Below are positions 34,405-47,669 of a stretch of DNA of 64,000 nucleotides, one piece after another. Source of the DNA: Lithospermum erythrorhizon (Eukaryota; Streptophyta; Magnoliopsida; Boraginales; Boraginaceae); NCBI GenBank assembly GCA_019722365.1, contig JADFUC010001333.1, positions 744,001-808,000 of the forward strand, read 5' to 3'. Each line of letters begins with the position of its first letter. Positions within the stretch are counted from its first letter, which is position 1. Both the position numbers and the translations under genes were made by a program. The notes beneath the pieces are model-generated. The model did not search any database, had not been told where the DNA came from, and was given only the letters and a program-made list of their open reading frames with translations.

Positions 34405-36341
34405 TTGGTTCATTTTCACCGGAGAAATCCTCTATCTCCTTTCCGAGCCTTTTTTGGTGACTCTTGTTTTAGAATATTGTATTTCAAGTATAGTGATGTT
34501 ATAACTATCATAATATCCACAATACATGAAGCGTAATTTTATAAAGCGGAGATTCACTAAAGGAGGTACGAAAAAGAGATAGAAGATTTTTTTCCTATTT
34601 TCTCTTGGATTGTTGATTCTGTTTCTTGATGTCTGTTTGGTTCAAAATCTCTTCTCTAATCTTGTTGTGATTGTAGTCTCTGTATCTCAAAAGAGGCATT
34701 ATATCATACCAATAATATAAATTATTGTACTAAATACTACTAATGTTATATGAAACTCTGAAGCTTGTTTCCAATATAGTTGGGCTTCAATAATAATGTA
34801 AATTTCAGAATATTTTCATTTGTATTATGCCCTCAATAAAAATATTGTTATATTTGATTTTTTATCTTTAAATATGACAACTCTCGTCACCTTAATTGAT
34901 ATTTCCTTTTTCATATTTTATGAATTAACAACATCAATATCACCATGTCTCAATGACTTCAAAGAGACTCCTATGTAAACAGAATAAAGGAATTTAAATA
35001 GTACATATCTGTACTCCTATGATAACAAGAAGGATGTTTCCGAGTTAACAGAAACGAATGAGCATACTCATATATTCAATGCAATGAAGAGTAGTTGAGC
35101 TGTAACATAGCTGATACATCAAAATATCAAATAGTAGAACTATTTCAACTAACCATATATTATCAGCAATTGATGCTGCATAATTTTTTGACCCTCCATC
35201 AATTACTGAAAAAGTTCTTGATCCCAAACTTTATTCAGATAATTACTTGACCAACTAATCAAATCACAGTAAAAGAAAAATGGAAATGAAGCTGAGTGAC
35301 ATATAAGTTGACTTTGTAGCAATTCAATGAAAAACTGCATATAAGTTGAAATATGCAGTAGTTATAAATCATGAATTTTATTCACTGTCCCACAACATTC
35401 AAACTGAAAAAATAATGATTATTAGGGGGTCAAATGAAATAAAGCCGTATTAAACATTCATTTTAAGTTCTTTGAGTAGTCGCGGAATTAGGGGAAGCAT
35501 AGTGGAACAATCATGGCCTCTAATTTATTTTACAAAAATATCTATTCCTCTACTAAATTTTTGTAGTTTATATTCCTTACGTTCATTTTTAGTTATTTAC
35601 ACATAAATTAAGTAAATGAAAAATTAGTAAAAAATTATATTGAAAATGTAGAATGATAATTAATTGAAATTATATCATTGATTGATTAATACTTTAATAG
35701 AAAAATTAGTTAAGAAGTATATTGAAAATGTAAAATTATAATTTTTTATACTAAAATGACAAATATTTTGGAACAAATAATTTGAACTGGAAAGACAACC
35801 AATGGTGCGTTAGTTTTGAGGTGAATCTAGCTAAATCAAGGATCATATTCTCATTTACCTCGTTTGTGGTTTTAAAAATTTGTTTCATCTAGGGAAATAT
35901 ATTTATCTAGATTCAATTAGAATAATTTATATTCAACTTAAAATCATTCACCCTCAAAGCGGAGTATAATATATTTATCTAATCAAAATTAATATTATTC
36001 AAATGCTATTTTAATACATTCACATAAATTCCACTTTACTAATTTAATTTTAAAATATTATTCTCCTATTAATTCACCTCAGAAAAATAAATAGAGAATA
36101 TTATTTTATCGTCACGGTTCATTCGTCACCGCTACATAAAAATTGGTGAATTAGTATTGTCATGAGGGGCAACACTATACACACACCCAAATAGTATTTT
36201 TATTAGTGAAATGACAATTTTGTCCTTAATGAAACTTCCTCAACTACTATACTTACAAATAGGGGGGGCAAAATAGTCATTTTACCCCCAACTACTATGT
36301 ATAACAGTTGAGTGTCATGAGTACTACCAAGTACAGTAACC
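34405..36341. other. Intergenic between DUF3511 and BGAL17
   Basis: AT-rich DNA with one MITE (listed). The last 150 bases before the BGAL17 start are CT-rich (CTCTCTTCTCCTTC just inside exon 1). No other gene is seen. Confidence 0.45.
35590..35800. mobile_element. AT-rich MITE (family B), opposite orientation
   Basis: Contains AAATGTAGAATGATAATTAA and TATATCATTGATTGATTAA, the reverse complement of the element at 23.83-24.06 kb. A second partial unit (AAATGTAAAATTATAATTTT) follows. Termini are less clear than in the other copy. Confidence 0.55.
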
Positions 36342-39300
36342 ATGAGATGTTCTGGACATGGCTGCACTTTATCTCCCCTCCCTCTTCTCTCTCTTCTCCT
36401 TCTTCATTTTCTCTCAGCTTTATCCTCTATACAATGCTCAATCACACATAGGAAGTAACATATTATGTTATGTATGTAGTCTTATACTTATATGATCTTC
36501 CATATTTCAAGAATTTCAATTCAACATTTATGCATTTAATTTTATTTGCTTTGTATAATTATTTGTTTGGTGTTCTTGAATTGAAACAGGGAAGTGAGAG
36601 GAAGTTTGAGATCGAGGATGATCAATTCTGGAAAGATGGCAAGCCTTTCCAAATCATTGGTGGAGACTTGCATTATTTTAGAGTTGTTCCTCAGGTATTT
36701 TTTTACCCTTTGAACTTCTTCTATTTAATTTATATTTTAGTTGAAAACTATTAACTTGTTTGAACTATAGTACCTAGTTTAGTATTAAGTTTTGATGTTT
36801 GACTAGTTAAGTTATAAACTTTGAGTATTTTTAGATATGTTGTATGATATTCGATGAAAATATATTGAAAGATAGTGTTTTTATTGTAATTTACTATGAA
36901 CATGATAATGTTTATTCAGATTAAACTTATGTATGTCGATTAAGGCACGGAGGTTGTTAATTTTGACCATTGATATTCGAAATGGACGATCTTTTTTAAG
37001 GGAGGGAGTGTAAATTATAGTTCTTAGTTTAGTAATGAATAATCATTGGCGTAAACTTTTGTTCACTGAACAGCTTATAGAAGCTGGTAGAGGAATTTCT
37101 GATGTTACAAGTTGGTAGAATACTAGCTGTTACTTGGTAATTTGACCTATTAGGTGTTCATATAGACAGAACTTAGGATGTGCATTTTGTTTGGAATGTT
37201 CGATTTTTCATGGCATGAACTTGTTTATAATTCTGATGACACATTAATTTGATGTATCATTTGAATAACTTTAGCTGCAGACTGTATCGGGTATCTCTAG
37301 TTGCAATAGTCTTGAAAAGATGAGCAACTTGAATGTTTTTTTAGGGTTAGGACTTAGGACACACGGGAATAATCGACTTGTTCTTTAATGAAGATTCTCT
37401 TTTTTGTTTATGGAGTTCTCTTAACGTCATTATTGTTCTATTAATTACCAGTACTGGGAGGATAGACTTTTGAGGGCAAAAGCACTGGGCCTGAACACAA
37501 TTCAAACGTATGTTCCTTGGAACTTGCATGAACCAAGACGAGGCCAGTATGCTTTTGAAGGCATTGCAGATATTATTTCCTTTCTTAGACATTGTCAGAA
37601 ATTGGATCTGCTGGTTCTGCTTCGAGCTGGGCCTTATATATGTGCAGGTAAGCATTGAGGTGGGAACCTAGCTTTCAAGTTAATTGAGAAGATAAGTGAA
37701 CGGTTTTTGCTGCATAACTCAAATTCAAGCTGAAATTGTTTCTAGTATTTTATGAGTTAGTTAATTTACGTGTGTATTTATGTTATCTATGACTAATACT
37801 GACCCTGCGTTGGATGTAAAATCAGAACGGTTCCAATAGTAACGATCTTAATGGGGTTGCATCTGTCGCAACTGTTAATGTAGCTTACCGAATCATAGTC
37901 TATCATAGCTTTGATTGTGATTTTGAGAGGATCAGTTATTTAGATCAAAGATGACTCGTTGCATACACACTAGGGTAGTATTCTGCCATTAAATGTTTTT
38001 TCAACACCTTATTTTGAGATGGCGAGAAGGTGTCTGATTGGTGGTTTCTGTCGAAACACGATGTGATTTTGGTTGCAGAATGGGACTTGGGGGGGTTCCC
38101 TGCTTGGCTACTTGCAGTAGAACCAGCCCTCAAATTAAGATCATCTGATCCCGCTTTCACTGACTTGGTATGTCTCTGTCATGCATAATTTACGTATATG
38201 AACAAGATATTTTGGCTTTTCATTGATAGATGTAGTGATATATGAGGGACAGGGTTTTCTTTTCAGGCTATTTCCATATAATATTTTCTTTTCTTTTCTT
38301 TTAAACGGTATGGACAAATGAAAATTGAATTCCAAATAATTGCAGGTGTTGTAGAACTTATTACTAATGTGCATCGTGTTCAATTAAAACGGTAGAATGT
38401 TTTGACATGCAAATAGTACTATATCCCTCCAAATCCTAAAATGTCAACTGCCTGAAGGAGGTGGAGGGTGAGTTTGGGTTATTCTTTCTGCATTTGTATG
38501 CTTGTGTGTTCATATAGGTTTTATCCTTCATGCTCAATAAAAACGAATACCATGTAATGAGGAAATACACAAGCTAGCATGGGGATGTGTTGCTTTGCAT
38601 TTGAACAAAGTCCCCATACCCTTTCTTGAATGTTGATAGTCAAGGTTGTTTGGGTTGTTATTACTCTACTTCTAAATGGAGCATATATATTTTGGATTAT
38701 AGGTGAGTTTCTGAACAAGGGCTAATTATGTTATCATGAACTTTGAAAGGTTGCAAAATGGTGGAAAGTCTTACTTCCCAAGATAGCTCCATTTCTATAC
38801 AGCAACGGAGGTCCCATTATAATGGTCCAGGTGGGTTACTTATCCTATGAATTTGTGTATGTTGTCATTGTCTTTAGATGCTAACATTGGTGTCTTGAAA
38901 TGATCACGTAATAGGTACAGAATCTTATAGAATCCAATGCAACTTGGTTAACAAGAACTTACTAAAGCTTGTTATCATCATTTCCATTACAGTAATAGAA
39001 TGTCATATATATCTCTTACACTATTTCTCTTCCCTTCACGGAGTTTGAAAGAAGTTCAAAGTTGGTATATGTTCCAGATTGAAAATGAGTTCGGTTCATA
39101 TGGTGATGATAGAGCTTACTTGCACTATTTGGTCCAACTAGCTCGAGCACATCTAGGAGAGGACATTATTCTGTAAGTCTTACACTCAATTTATAGTTAC
39201 ATTAGCTAATTTTGCTTCTTTGGTTTATTGGAGAGCAATTGTATTCGGGAGTGGTTGCTCACTTTTCCACTCTGATTGTTTCCGCTATTGACAGGTATAC

Positions 39301-42300
39301 AACAGATGGAGGTTCAAGAGAAACACTTGAAAAGGGAACAATTCCTGGCGATGCTGTATATTCTGGTAAACACAGTATTGTGGTCCTTCTAGTAGTACAA
39401 ATCCTCCTACCCATCATTGATGAACATAATGCGCTTTTCCCCTTCCTATTTGGCATTAATATTGTATCTTTTCAGCCGGACATTTTTATTTCTTAATGTT
39501 GTTTGAACTCTGCCTTTCCTCATCATCCTTTGTTATGCACACAGATCTTTCAGAAACTTTTGCATTTTTATTCTGACCTATAATTACTAACTTCATTCTT
39601 AAAACAACTACTCTTTCATCTTGGACATATGGAGAACCTACAATTTAGTATCTTCGCTCGATCATTGCAACACTTGATTTTTTTTAGCTACAACAGTACA
39701 GCCTGCAGCAAGCAGTCGTCGCATTAGTTCTTTTTAGTTTTGTTGACAATTATTCTCAACTTGCAGCCGTTGATTTCACCACTGGAGATGACCCATGGCC
39801 AATATTTAGGTTACAAAAAGAATTTAATGCTCCGGGCAAATCCCCACCTCTTTCTGCGTCAGTATTTAATCTTTGGCCTTTATCTATGGACTATGCATGC
39901 TAGCCGATTTAAAATTGACACACCAAATTTATCATCTTGTAGAGAATTTTATACAGGTTGGCTTACACACTGGGGAGAAAGAAATGCAAATACTGATGCA
40001 AACTTTACTGCTGCCTCTCTTGAAAAGATACTTTCTAGAAATGGATCAGCCGTTCTTTATGTATGTGATTTAAACTCAAAATTTTCTGTTTATAGCTATG
40101 TCTGGTATTTGAATAATGTTTTATCTTGTTTTTATATGGTACATGGTGGAACGAACTTTGGATTTTATAGTGGTGCCAACACTGGCACAAATGAGTTGGA
40201 TTATAAGCCAGATCTGACTTCCTATGATTATGTAAGCCACGGTGCACCATTGTTTATTCTCTAATAGGATTATCCTTTACATGTAATGCTACCATTATTA
40301 ATTATCTGTCGGTTTTTGAACTGAATACTATATCCATGCATACCAGGATGCACCTGTTAGTGAATCTGGTGATGTGGACAATGCAAAGTATGAAGGTACG
40401 GTTCAGCGACCGTAACTGCTTGCTGTTTCTCTCCATAGTTACAGAAACCTTAATTCCTTATTCATGAAATTCTCACGTCCATATAACCTGATACTGGAAA
40501 CAAATCCAGATATCTCATTTAGTAATTAAATGCTTTCAGCTATCCGCAAAGTTATTTCCAAACGTAGTGATGCATTTGTCACTTCTGTTCCTTCAAATAA
40601 CAAAAAAATGGCATATGGACGCATACAAATGAAGAGAATTGCATTTTTGCTGGATATGTTTAATAACAAAGACCTTGTTCATGTTGTTTCATCTGACTAC
40701 CCTCTGCCAATGGAATCCGTGGGACAGGTAGATTATTCAATTCCCTTTTTGTTATGGATGGCCTAACGACATATAGAAAGATATGTTTCTTTGTTTGATA
40801 TTTTTCCATGTCCAGATGTTTGGCTTCTGATGTTTCTATGTCCAGATGTTTGGATTTGTATTATATATGGCTGTATACACATCAAAGGGCAATGGAAGTG
40901 TGTTGTCAATACAAAAGGTAAGCCCTAAATATAAATCTTACTTAGTTATCACTTTCAGATATGGGAATGCTTGCACTAGCATTGCCTTTTGCCGTTGTAT
41001 GCTTTGGCCATATTCACATGTTACTAATTCGTTTGCACTAAACAACATTTCAGTATAGTTACTTGTTTCAGGTTCTCATATAGCCACACCAATATATTTT
41101 ACTTGACGAGTTAAGGAATTTGCCAAATGAATTAACCGTCTTATCAAATTGTGTTGCTTCCGTGATTTGATATCAGGTTCATGACAGAGCTCAAGTATTT
41201 ATTTCGTGCCATCGCGAACACATTCGAGAGAGGCCTACCTATCTTGGCACAATTTCAAGATGGTCAAACAGGCCCGTTAACATACCTTATACAGGATGTG
41301 GTTTTACCAATAAATTATATATATTGGTAAAAATGCCCTTTGAAAGATTGATTATGGTCTTTTATTTCATCCTAGTCTCATTGTTCTTCTTTCTTTTTTC
41401 CTTTGCAAATGAAATTTTACTTATATTGCCTTGTTAATTTAGTTTTATTCCTATAGGTTGAAAATATGGGGCGTGTGAATTATGGTCAATATATTTTCGA
41501 CAGGAAGGTAAAGCCTCAAACCTTTGAATAAGTTATCCTTCCATTTTAATCGGAATTTAACTTTGTCCGTTATTGACAAAGAACAAGCTCCTTGTTTTGT
41601 ACAATATGCTTTAACGTGATTATTGAGATAGCTGTCATGTTTCGGTCGTACTTCTGAAGTCTGAACCATGGAAACTTGTTAATAAGATGTTGCATCTTTG
41701 TGCTAGTTTTCTATTTCCAAAGGCTTCCGAGCTTCGCTTAAAAAATATGATTACATTTATTAAAATCTTGTCTTTCGCATTGCAAGTGTTCAAGTGTTAA
41801 CTCACACCTTACTAGTTATATGGCTTTTACAGCTAAACTCGTTTTCACTTTCACTCAACTCTCCTCCTCTCATCCCCTATTCTGCTCTTCACTTCTCTCC
41901 TCGACTCCTCCTGTTTTCATTTTGCTTAATCTAGTACTAAACGAAGCATTTCATATTTTTGTTTGTCAGGGAATTCTATCTTCTGTCCATGTAGATGGAA
42001 GAGAATTGCTCAAGTGGAAGATGCTGTCAATCCCTCTTGGAAACCTCAACGAAAGTAGCCTTCCCAAAGTAGTTACTCGGAAAAAATTGAAAAATAAAAG
42101 TTAGTTCGCTTGCAAGAATGATGTGGTAAAAATTAATTCAAGGAAAACATGAGAAGAGTACTGATCATTATATCACTTTCTTGTAGGAACCCCATTTGAA
42201 CCAGCATTCTACTCCGGTCAATTTTCTATTGCTTCTGATCAGATTTCAGACACATATATCTCATTTCGTGGTTGGACTAAAGGCATTGCATTCATCAACG

Positions 42301-42863
42301 ATTTCAACATAGGACGATTTTGGCCAGTATGGTCTATACGTTATGCTTCATAACTTCACTAATATTGCATTACATCCCGATGAATAACTTTTCGTTGTTT
42401 ATTTATCTGCAGACTTTTGGTCCACAGTGCAACCTTTATGTTCCTGCTCCTATTCTTCGAGCTGGGGTAAACACCGTGGTATGATTTGATAATTTCTTCC
42501 TTTCTCTCTTTTTTCCTGCAAATGAAGCTATATAAGTTAACGAAACCATTTACTTTCCTTTTACTTTGCAACCTATTGCTCCAGAATTAAGTTTGGAGTG
42601 TGTTCGATTTGAAACCTGATTGCATGTCGTTACATACATTCTTCTGAGAATTTGCATACATGTTTTCCAGTATTTATTTACATCTCTATACTTCTTTGTT
42701 CATCTTTATATCATTTCTGTATATCGTTTTTTCTCAGGTCATTTTGGAGTTGGATTCACCAAACTCTGATCTATATGTGAAATCAGTAACCCAGCCAGAC
42801 TTCACTTGTGGTTTAACAAGATCAAGAGCTCGTCAATCCGAGATTCGTCTAAGCTTAGCTTGA
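36342..42863 (+). CDS. BGAL17: Beta-galactosidase 17-like (GH35)
   Basis: Glycoside hydrolase family 35 enzymes remove terminal beta-galactose, in plants mainly from cell-wall glycans. About 19 exons follow the BGAL17 sequence in order. A possible exon 1 (36342-36454) encodes a hydrophobic leader with [17 protein letters not shown]. Then come 36590 or 36595-36694 ([19 protein letters not shown]), 37452-37647, 38079-38167, 38750-38830, 39078-39172, 39295-39365, 39767-39857, 39943-40060, 40136-40231, 40347-40395, 40540-40727, 40846-40917, 41177-41326, 41457-41507, 41970-42099, 42187-42326, 42413-42478 and 42738-42863. The GH35 active-site region [17 protein letters not shown] spans a splice junction, and [10 protein letters not shown] is present. 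Exons 2-19 sum to a whole number of codons (about 637 aa). Oddity: the intron 40061-40135 lacks an AG acceptor but is 75 bases long and open in frame. Confidence 0.9.
36930..37012. mobile_element. MITE-like end (family A) in BGAL17 intron
   Basis: GGAGGTTGTTAATTTTGACC, then GACGATCTTTTTTAAGGGAG, then GGAGTG; related to 3.56-3.63 kb and 62.12-62.19 kb. Confidence 0.4.
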
Positions 42864-43227
42864 TCAGCAAAACTTGGAGAATGAGAAGGATGCAGAAGAT
42901 TTAAGCCGAAATTTTACTCATCGATTTGTTCTTTAACATTGTATGCATATTGGTCCTTCATATTACTTAGTTTGGCCAAGCTTCAAAAAAACCTGAGTTA
43001 CTATTGAGATATATCCCGAGGATACGAGTACCATGTCACATTAGTAGTTACTTATCAAAGTAATAATGTGTTTTTTGCTCCAATTTGACAAGCACCCTAC
43101 TATATAGTTGGTGTTAAATAGAGATAAAAATGAAATATTGAAGCAAACACTACCATTAAGAAGATGTAAACATTTTGCTAAGAAGCAACATAAAAATGAA
43201 ATAGATAAGCAAAACAAAATACAACTC
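42864..43227. other. BGAL17 3' flank
   Basis: Likely 3' UTR then spacer. Nothing else seen. Confidence 0.4.
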
Positions 43228-43251
43228 CGCTAGAAGGAGGGCTTGAACCTC

Positions 43252-43284
<33 letters not shown>

Positions 43285-43301
43285 AACTGAGCTATTCCAG
43301 C
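43228..43301 (-). tRNA. tRNA-Asn (GTT)
   Basis: On the minus strand the 74-nt sequence starts GCTGGAATAGCTCAGTTGG and ends TTCTAGC plus discriminator G. The acceptor stem GCTGGAA pairs with TTCTAGC (one G-T pair). The D-loop, the anticodon loop CTGTTAA with anticodon GTT, and the T-arm GGAGGTTCAAGCCCTCC are all normal. There is no intron and CCA is not encoded, as expected for a nuclear gene. Confidence 0.97.
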
Positions 43302-44840
43302 TTGTTGTTCAAAATTATTTCCCCATTATTACTTCTCTTAAATCTTTCTCAAGTTGTATAGAAAATGAAATTAATGATAATAGTTGTGATTTTAATGGTT
43401 AAAATTAGAAATTGGAAGGATCCAAGTTCGCATAATTTTTTTTTTTTGTCTGATATTAATTTGTTTGTTCTATATATAACTTACATTGTCATTGAAGAGG
43501 AGATATAATGGGAGGAGGTATGTGCATAGTTTTGTTAATGAGCATTATCATTAACTTTTACGCGATCCGAAGCCTCATCTAGAACTCGATACTCTTTAAG
43601 CAATGACTTGAGAGTAAGAAAGAAGAAGATGACGGATGGAATTTGTATCCAAACATATAAATCTTCGAATTTGCATGCATGGTAAAAATAAGACCGAAGT
43701 ATTTGTCATGATCTCAATTAAATGTAACATAAATCTCATCACACAAAGTATATAACACAATAAAGTAAGCCTCGGATGACTCAAGGTATGCAGTTTTTCC
43801 CGTGTTATGATTTGCTTTCAACAGCAACCTAAGACAGAATGGTACTTCACTTGATATGAATAAGATTTGTAACAACCAACAATAATTTGTTTTGGTGTAT
43901 CAAGGTTATATTGGTAACAGTTGACAACTGACTGTTCAACTGCTCTTGGACTATTATCCAATTGGAAATAAATATTGAAGTTAAGACAGAAAGTACCACC
44001 TACTACTACTAGTATGACACTATGACTTTTGCATCTTCATGAGCTGGACTGCTGCTGGAATAATATTATTGTCCAATATATTTTCTCATGTTTGAAGCAA
44101 GAATCATTCATTATTTGATTCCTTTCAGACAACGCAATTAATTCATTTATCATGAGACAAATATTTTTGATCTCCTTTGGACCCCATTACCCCACAAAAG
44201 AAAATTCAATTGAAACCCACCGACAACATCTAAGTTATCAAAAAGAAGCATGATAGTGAGGTAAGGTCTTTAGGGAAATGAATTTCATACTGTATTCACT
44301 AGAAGAAAAATCTAATTTAATGCTATGTGAATAAATTTGTTAAGGAGTAGTATTACCTATTTAAGTTCATTTTAGTTGACTTTTGAGCCTACCATATCAT
44401 GAATAACTAATTGTCTACTTGAAATATAATTAGTGTGAAATACTAGTTAGAAGCATTATTGGAATCCAGATAAAGAATTAATTAAAATTAGATTAGCATA
44501 TAAGTAACTCTATAGTCTTGTTAAAGTAAATCTTTAATGTGGATAAATTAATTAAAGTTCTCTCAAACATGCATGTATTAAAAGTTCCTCTATCTTGCAC
44601 CAATATGAGTTTGGAGTATGTTTGGTATGCAAAACATATGCATGTTTGAGTGTCAACAGTTGCAGTATAAATAAAGTTTCACTTTAACTTTAGATCTCCT
44701 TGTGAGAGAGAGAGAAGCATGATAACTTCATAAGCATATACTTAGGACCTTTAGGTATAGTAGCCTATTTGGTTCCATTATCCATTAGACCATGCTACAT
44801 ACTTTTCATCTTATTCATGGAAAGCAAAAACTGTACAAAA
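43302..44840. other. Intergenic, no gene seen
   Basis: AT-rich. A short GA run (about 44706-44715) is the only simple repeat of note. Confidence 0.45.
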
Positions 44841-45420
44841 TTGTTTGTTGAATGCTTTTGGTGAGAAATTCCATCCTTTACACAAAGTGTATGTTGTGTT
44901 TGAAGCCATTTTGTTGGCTGGTGCAGACCCAGGCTCCATCAGGGAGGCCTTCGAAACCGAGGCGTCTCGTGGGCACCTCCCAAATGAGGGTCTCGATCAA
45001 ATGGGAGGCGGATTGATAATAGGTCATCGAGAGACTCTTTGGTGGCGATGAAGTGCCGATAGACATCACGTTGGGCCGAATAACATATTTTTTGGTCTAA
45101 TTTTGTCTATATATTTCTTGGGCATTTATTGTGTGATTAAGAAGTACTCAAATACAATAGAATCACCAAAAGAATAGTGTTGAGAGATTTGTTGAAACAC
45201 ATGAGTAGAGTTTTCGATACATAAAGCTTGTCCCAATTGAAGATAGTTAGAAAGAAGTTCTTGAAAGTCCTTGTAAACAATTCTTCCGAAATTTATGAAT
45301 GAATACTGCGGCGGTGGATTAGACACAGCGTTGAGGGTGAAGCAGGGAGTAAATCTTTTATGTTGTTTATTCTTTTTACATTTATCTCATATCATGAATT
45401 ATCTTTCGGATTATGCATTG
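44841..45420 (+). mobile_element. Copia-type LTR remnant
   Basis: The segment ATGAATGAATACTGCGGCGG, TGGATTAGACACAGCGTTG and GTAAATCTTTTATGTTG resembles the R/U5 region of plant Ty1/copia LTRs (typically GTGGATTAG then GAACCACGTAAAT). Upstream sequence (45.06-45.28 kb) has the composition of a U3. No gag, integrase or reverse transcriptase coding is found nearby, so it is a solo or broken LTR. Limits are approximate. Confidence 0.5.
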
Positions 45421-45932
45421 GAGTTTGAATTATGTCACTGGGCGAGATTAGCACATTTATTAAGTAATTAGAAGACGCTTTAATTGTTCAATAATTGTGT
45501 CGGATCTCTAATAGTGTATACTATCATCTATTGGAGTCTTTTGGTGAAATATTTATTCCTAAGATAAGTAGTGCCCAAACTCATCAACAAGCCTACATTT
45601 ATGATGACTCATAAAGTAATACGTGCCAAACCTAATAATTCATCAACATTATAGAACAACACCAAATCACCAAGCAACAACAATATTTCATCAATTTGAT
45701 CTACGTGCGACCATGTGTCACATTTACTATACACACATTTTTCCATAATCTAATCAACAACAATCATGAACCTAAACAAAAAAAAAAAAAAAAAATTTTT
45801 TCAAAACATCAACATCAGCCTGTTCCGAATGCCTATGAAAGATTCGAAGTTCCCGTCTAAGCGAGATAAGGGGGTGACGAGAAAATAATCTGTGAAGTCA
45901 ACAAGAAAAATGAAATCAAAACTTGATCAAAT
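45421..45932. other. Intergenic with long A run
   Basis: Contains an A run at about 45777-45796. Includes the 3' flank of the NHL gene. Confidence 0.4.
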
Positions 45933-46613
45933 TCAGAAAGTCCAAGCCAAGATCTTGATCCTAGGATCCACTTTACATTTCACCCCTGAAGTTTTAACAG
46001 TAGCTGCAGATTTTCCAGCAGGAGGAGTAAACTGAACACCTTCACAAGTGACCCTAATGGTCACTTTCTTGGTTTTCACTGATCCAATCTTTAATGCAAC
46101 TGTTTGACCAGAGCTAGACAACACAGTTTTCAAGAATGTTGTGTTCTTTGTCCCATGCACAAAACTTGGAAACAACCCATTAGAAATTCCAACATCATTT
46201 GATGAAATAAAAACTGAAATAGGATCATAGTAATATGTGAGTTTTGCATTAGGGTTTCTTGTAGAGATAGTGAGGTTGAACTTTGAGATAATGGTAGTTG
46301 AGGTGATGTTGAACTGTGAAGTATGGAGGTTGGAGATGGTGAAGTTGGGTTTTTGTGGCCGGAACATGACGTAAAAGATGACGCCAGCGAGCGTTGCAAG
46401 GACGAGGACGGTGGTGAAGATGAAGGTTGTCCATAGACAGCATCTACAGCAGCAGCTTCGACGACGTCGAGGGGGTGGTTGAGGGTGGTATTTGGGGCGG
46501 GTGGCGTTGTAGAGTTGGGCTTTGTTGGGTGGGAATGGGGTGGTGGCACCGCCGTTGGGTCCCACCGTGGCTGTGGTGGCAGATTTGGGTGGGGGGAATT
46601 TTGTCTCGGCCAT
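45933..46613 (-). CDS. NDR1/HIN1-like (LEA2-type) membrane protein
   Basis: Single-exon gene of 226 aa. The N-terminus is proline-rich (MAETKFPPPKSA to PPPRRRRS), followed by a cysteine cluster CCCRCCLW and one membrane segment TTVLVLATLAGVIFYVMF at about residues 67-84. Then comes a LEA_2-type beta domain: NFTISNLHTSQFN, LTISTRNPNAKLTYYYD, VALKIGSVKTKKVTIRVTC and a C-terminal VDPRIKI. This is the arrangement of NHL proteins, type II plasma-membrane proteins often linked to pathogen or stress responses. Length is typical. A TATATA-like element lies about 40 bases upstream of the start on the minus strand. The precise role of this member cannot be told from sequence. Confidence 0.93.
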   Translation of the reverse strand: MAETKFPPPKSATTATVGPNGGATTPFPPNKAQLYNATRPKYHPQPPPRRRRSCCCRCCLWTTFIFTTVLVLATLAGVIFYVMFRPQKPNFTISNLHTSQFNITSTTIISKFNLTISTRNPNAKLTYYYDPISVFISSNDVGISNGLFPSFVHGTKNTTFLKTVLSSSGQTVALKIGSVKTKKVTIRVTCEGVQFTPPAGKSAATVKTSGVKCKVDPRIKILAWTF

Positions 46614-47669
46614 GATGATAATGACTTACTCTATGTGATAGTTTTTGTATATAATGGAATGAGAATATAGACTATAGTTTATGGGATATGAAAAGAGAGT
46701 GACAATTACAAATAGGACAATAGGAGAAATATATTTAAATTGGTGATATTGCATGTTGTTGATTTTATAATGAAGAGATTAGGGTGGGAGATGGAAGGTA
46801 AATGGGCAATTCTTAGGAACCTTGGAATGAGGGTAAGAGTGACCTTTCATTCATTTAATATTAAACAAAGTTTTTTACATGAATTATAAAATCAAGCATT
46901 TCTCACCTAACACAAAAAATATTCAAAGTCAAATATTTCAATTCTATTAAACAGGAGTATATATTTTTCAATCACAAGTCTCCATAAAATGCAAATAGTG
47001 ACAGATTACCATATTGCATATATTAATGACATATTTTCTAAAAGAAGTTATGCAAAAATAATATCCATCTTGTTAGTTTTACCATTTTTATTGGTAACCT
47101 TTCCATACTAGTATAATATTTCAAGTTTGGCACATTATATTCGTTTATCAATGTATTAACCCCTAATACTCCTAGTTATACATTGATAAACTACATTTCC
47201 TATTACAACATGGTGATAAATAAAATGCTGTCTCAAAAAACTATCAAATGCAACTCAATTATATAACTAGAACTCAAGAAATTACATTTCCCATTACAAC
47301 ACTGACGAAGTCACAGGTTTATTTCTTTTTTTGGTACAAACAAGACGTGTACTACAACTAACCATAAATAAATAAGGCAAACTTGAAACTTTTGACCTCA
47401 GACAGAACTTAAGAGCCCTCAATCTAGCCAAAATGAGAAATAGATTCAAGAGCTTAAAGGACATGCAACTATCTATCTATACTCGTTAAGCTTATCGGAC
47501 CAATTGTTTTTTACTTCGAGACCAACGCCTTAACTAAACTCAAGTCCCGAAATGAAGTGGCACATTAGTGAGAAGTGAGGAAATGCTATCAAACATGATG
47601 TACTAATACCAGGGATTGTATAATGCTGAGTCATGCGATGAGGGGCCTAGACCGTTTGTTAAAATTTCC
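46614..47669. other. NHL promoter and RHD3 3' flank
   Basis: About 47.09-47.46 kb is the source sequence of the inverted copy at 250-700. The part next to 47670 is the RHD3 3' UTR. No gene is seen. Confidence 0.6.

Noticed and set aside
46130..46549. 139-codon open stretch overlapping the NHL gene in another frame
   Set aside because: Shadow of the NHL coding sequence; the NHL frame has clear domain structure.
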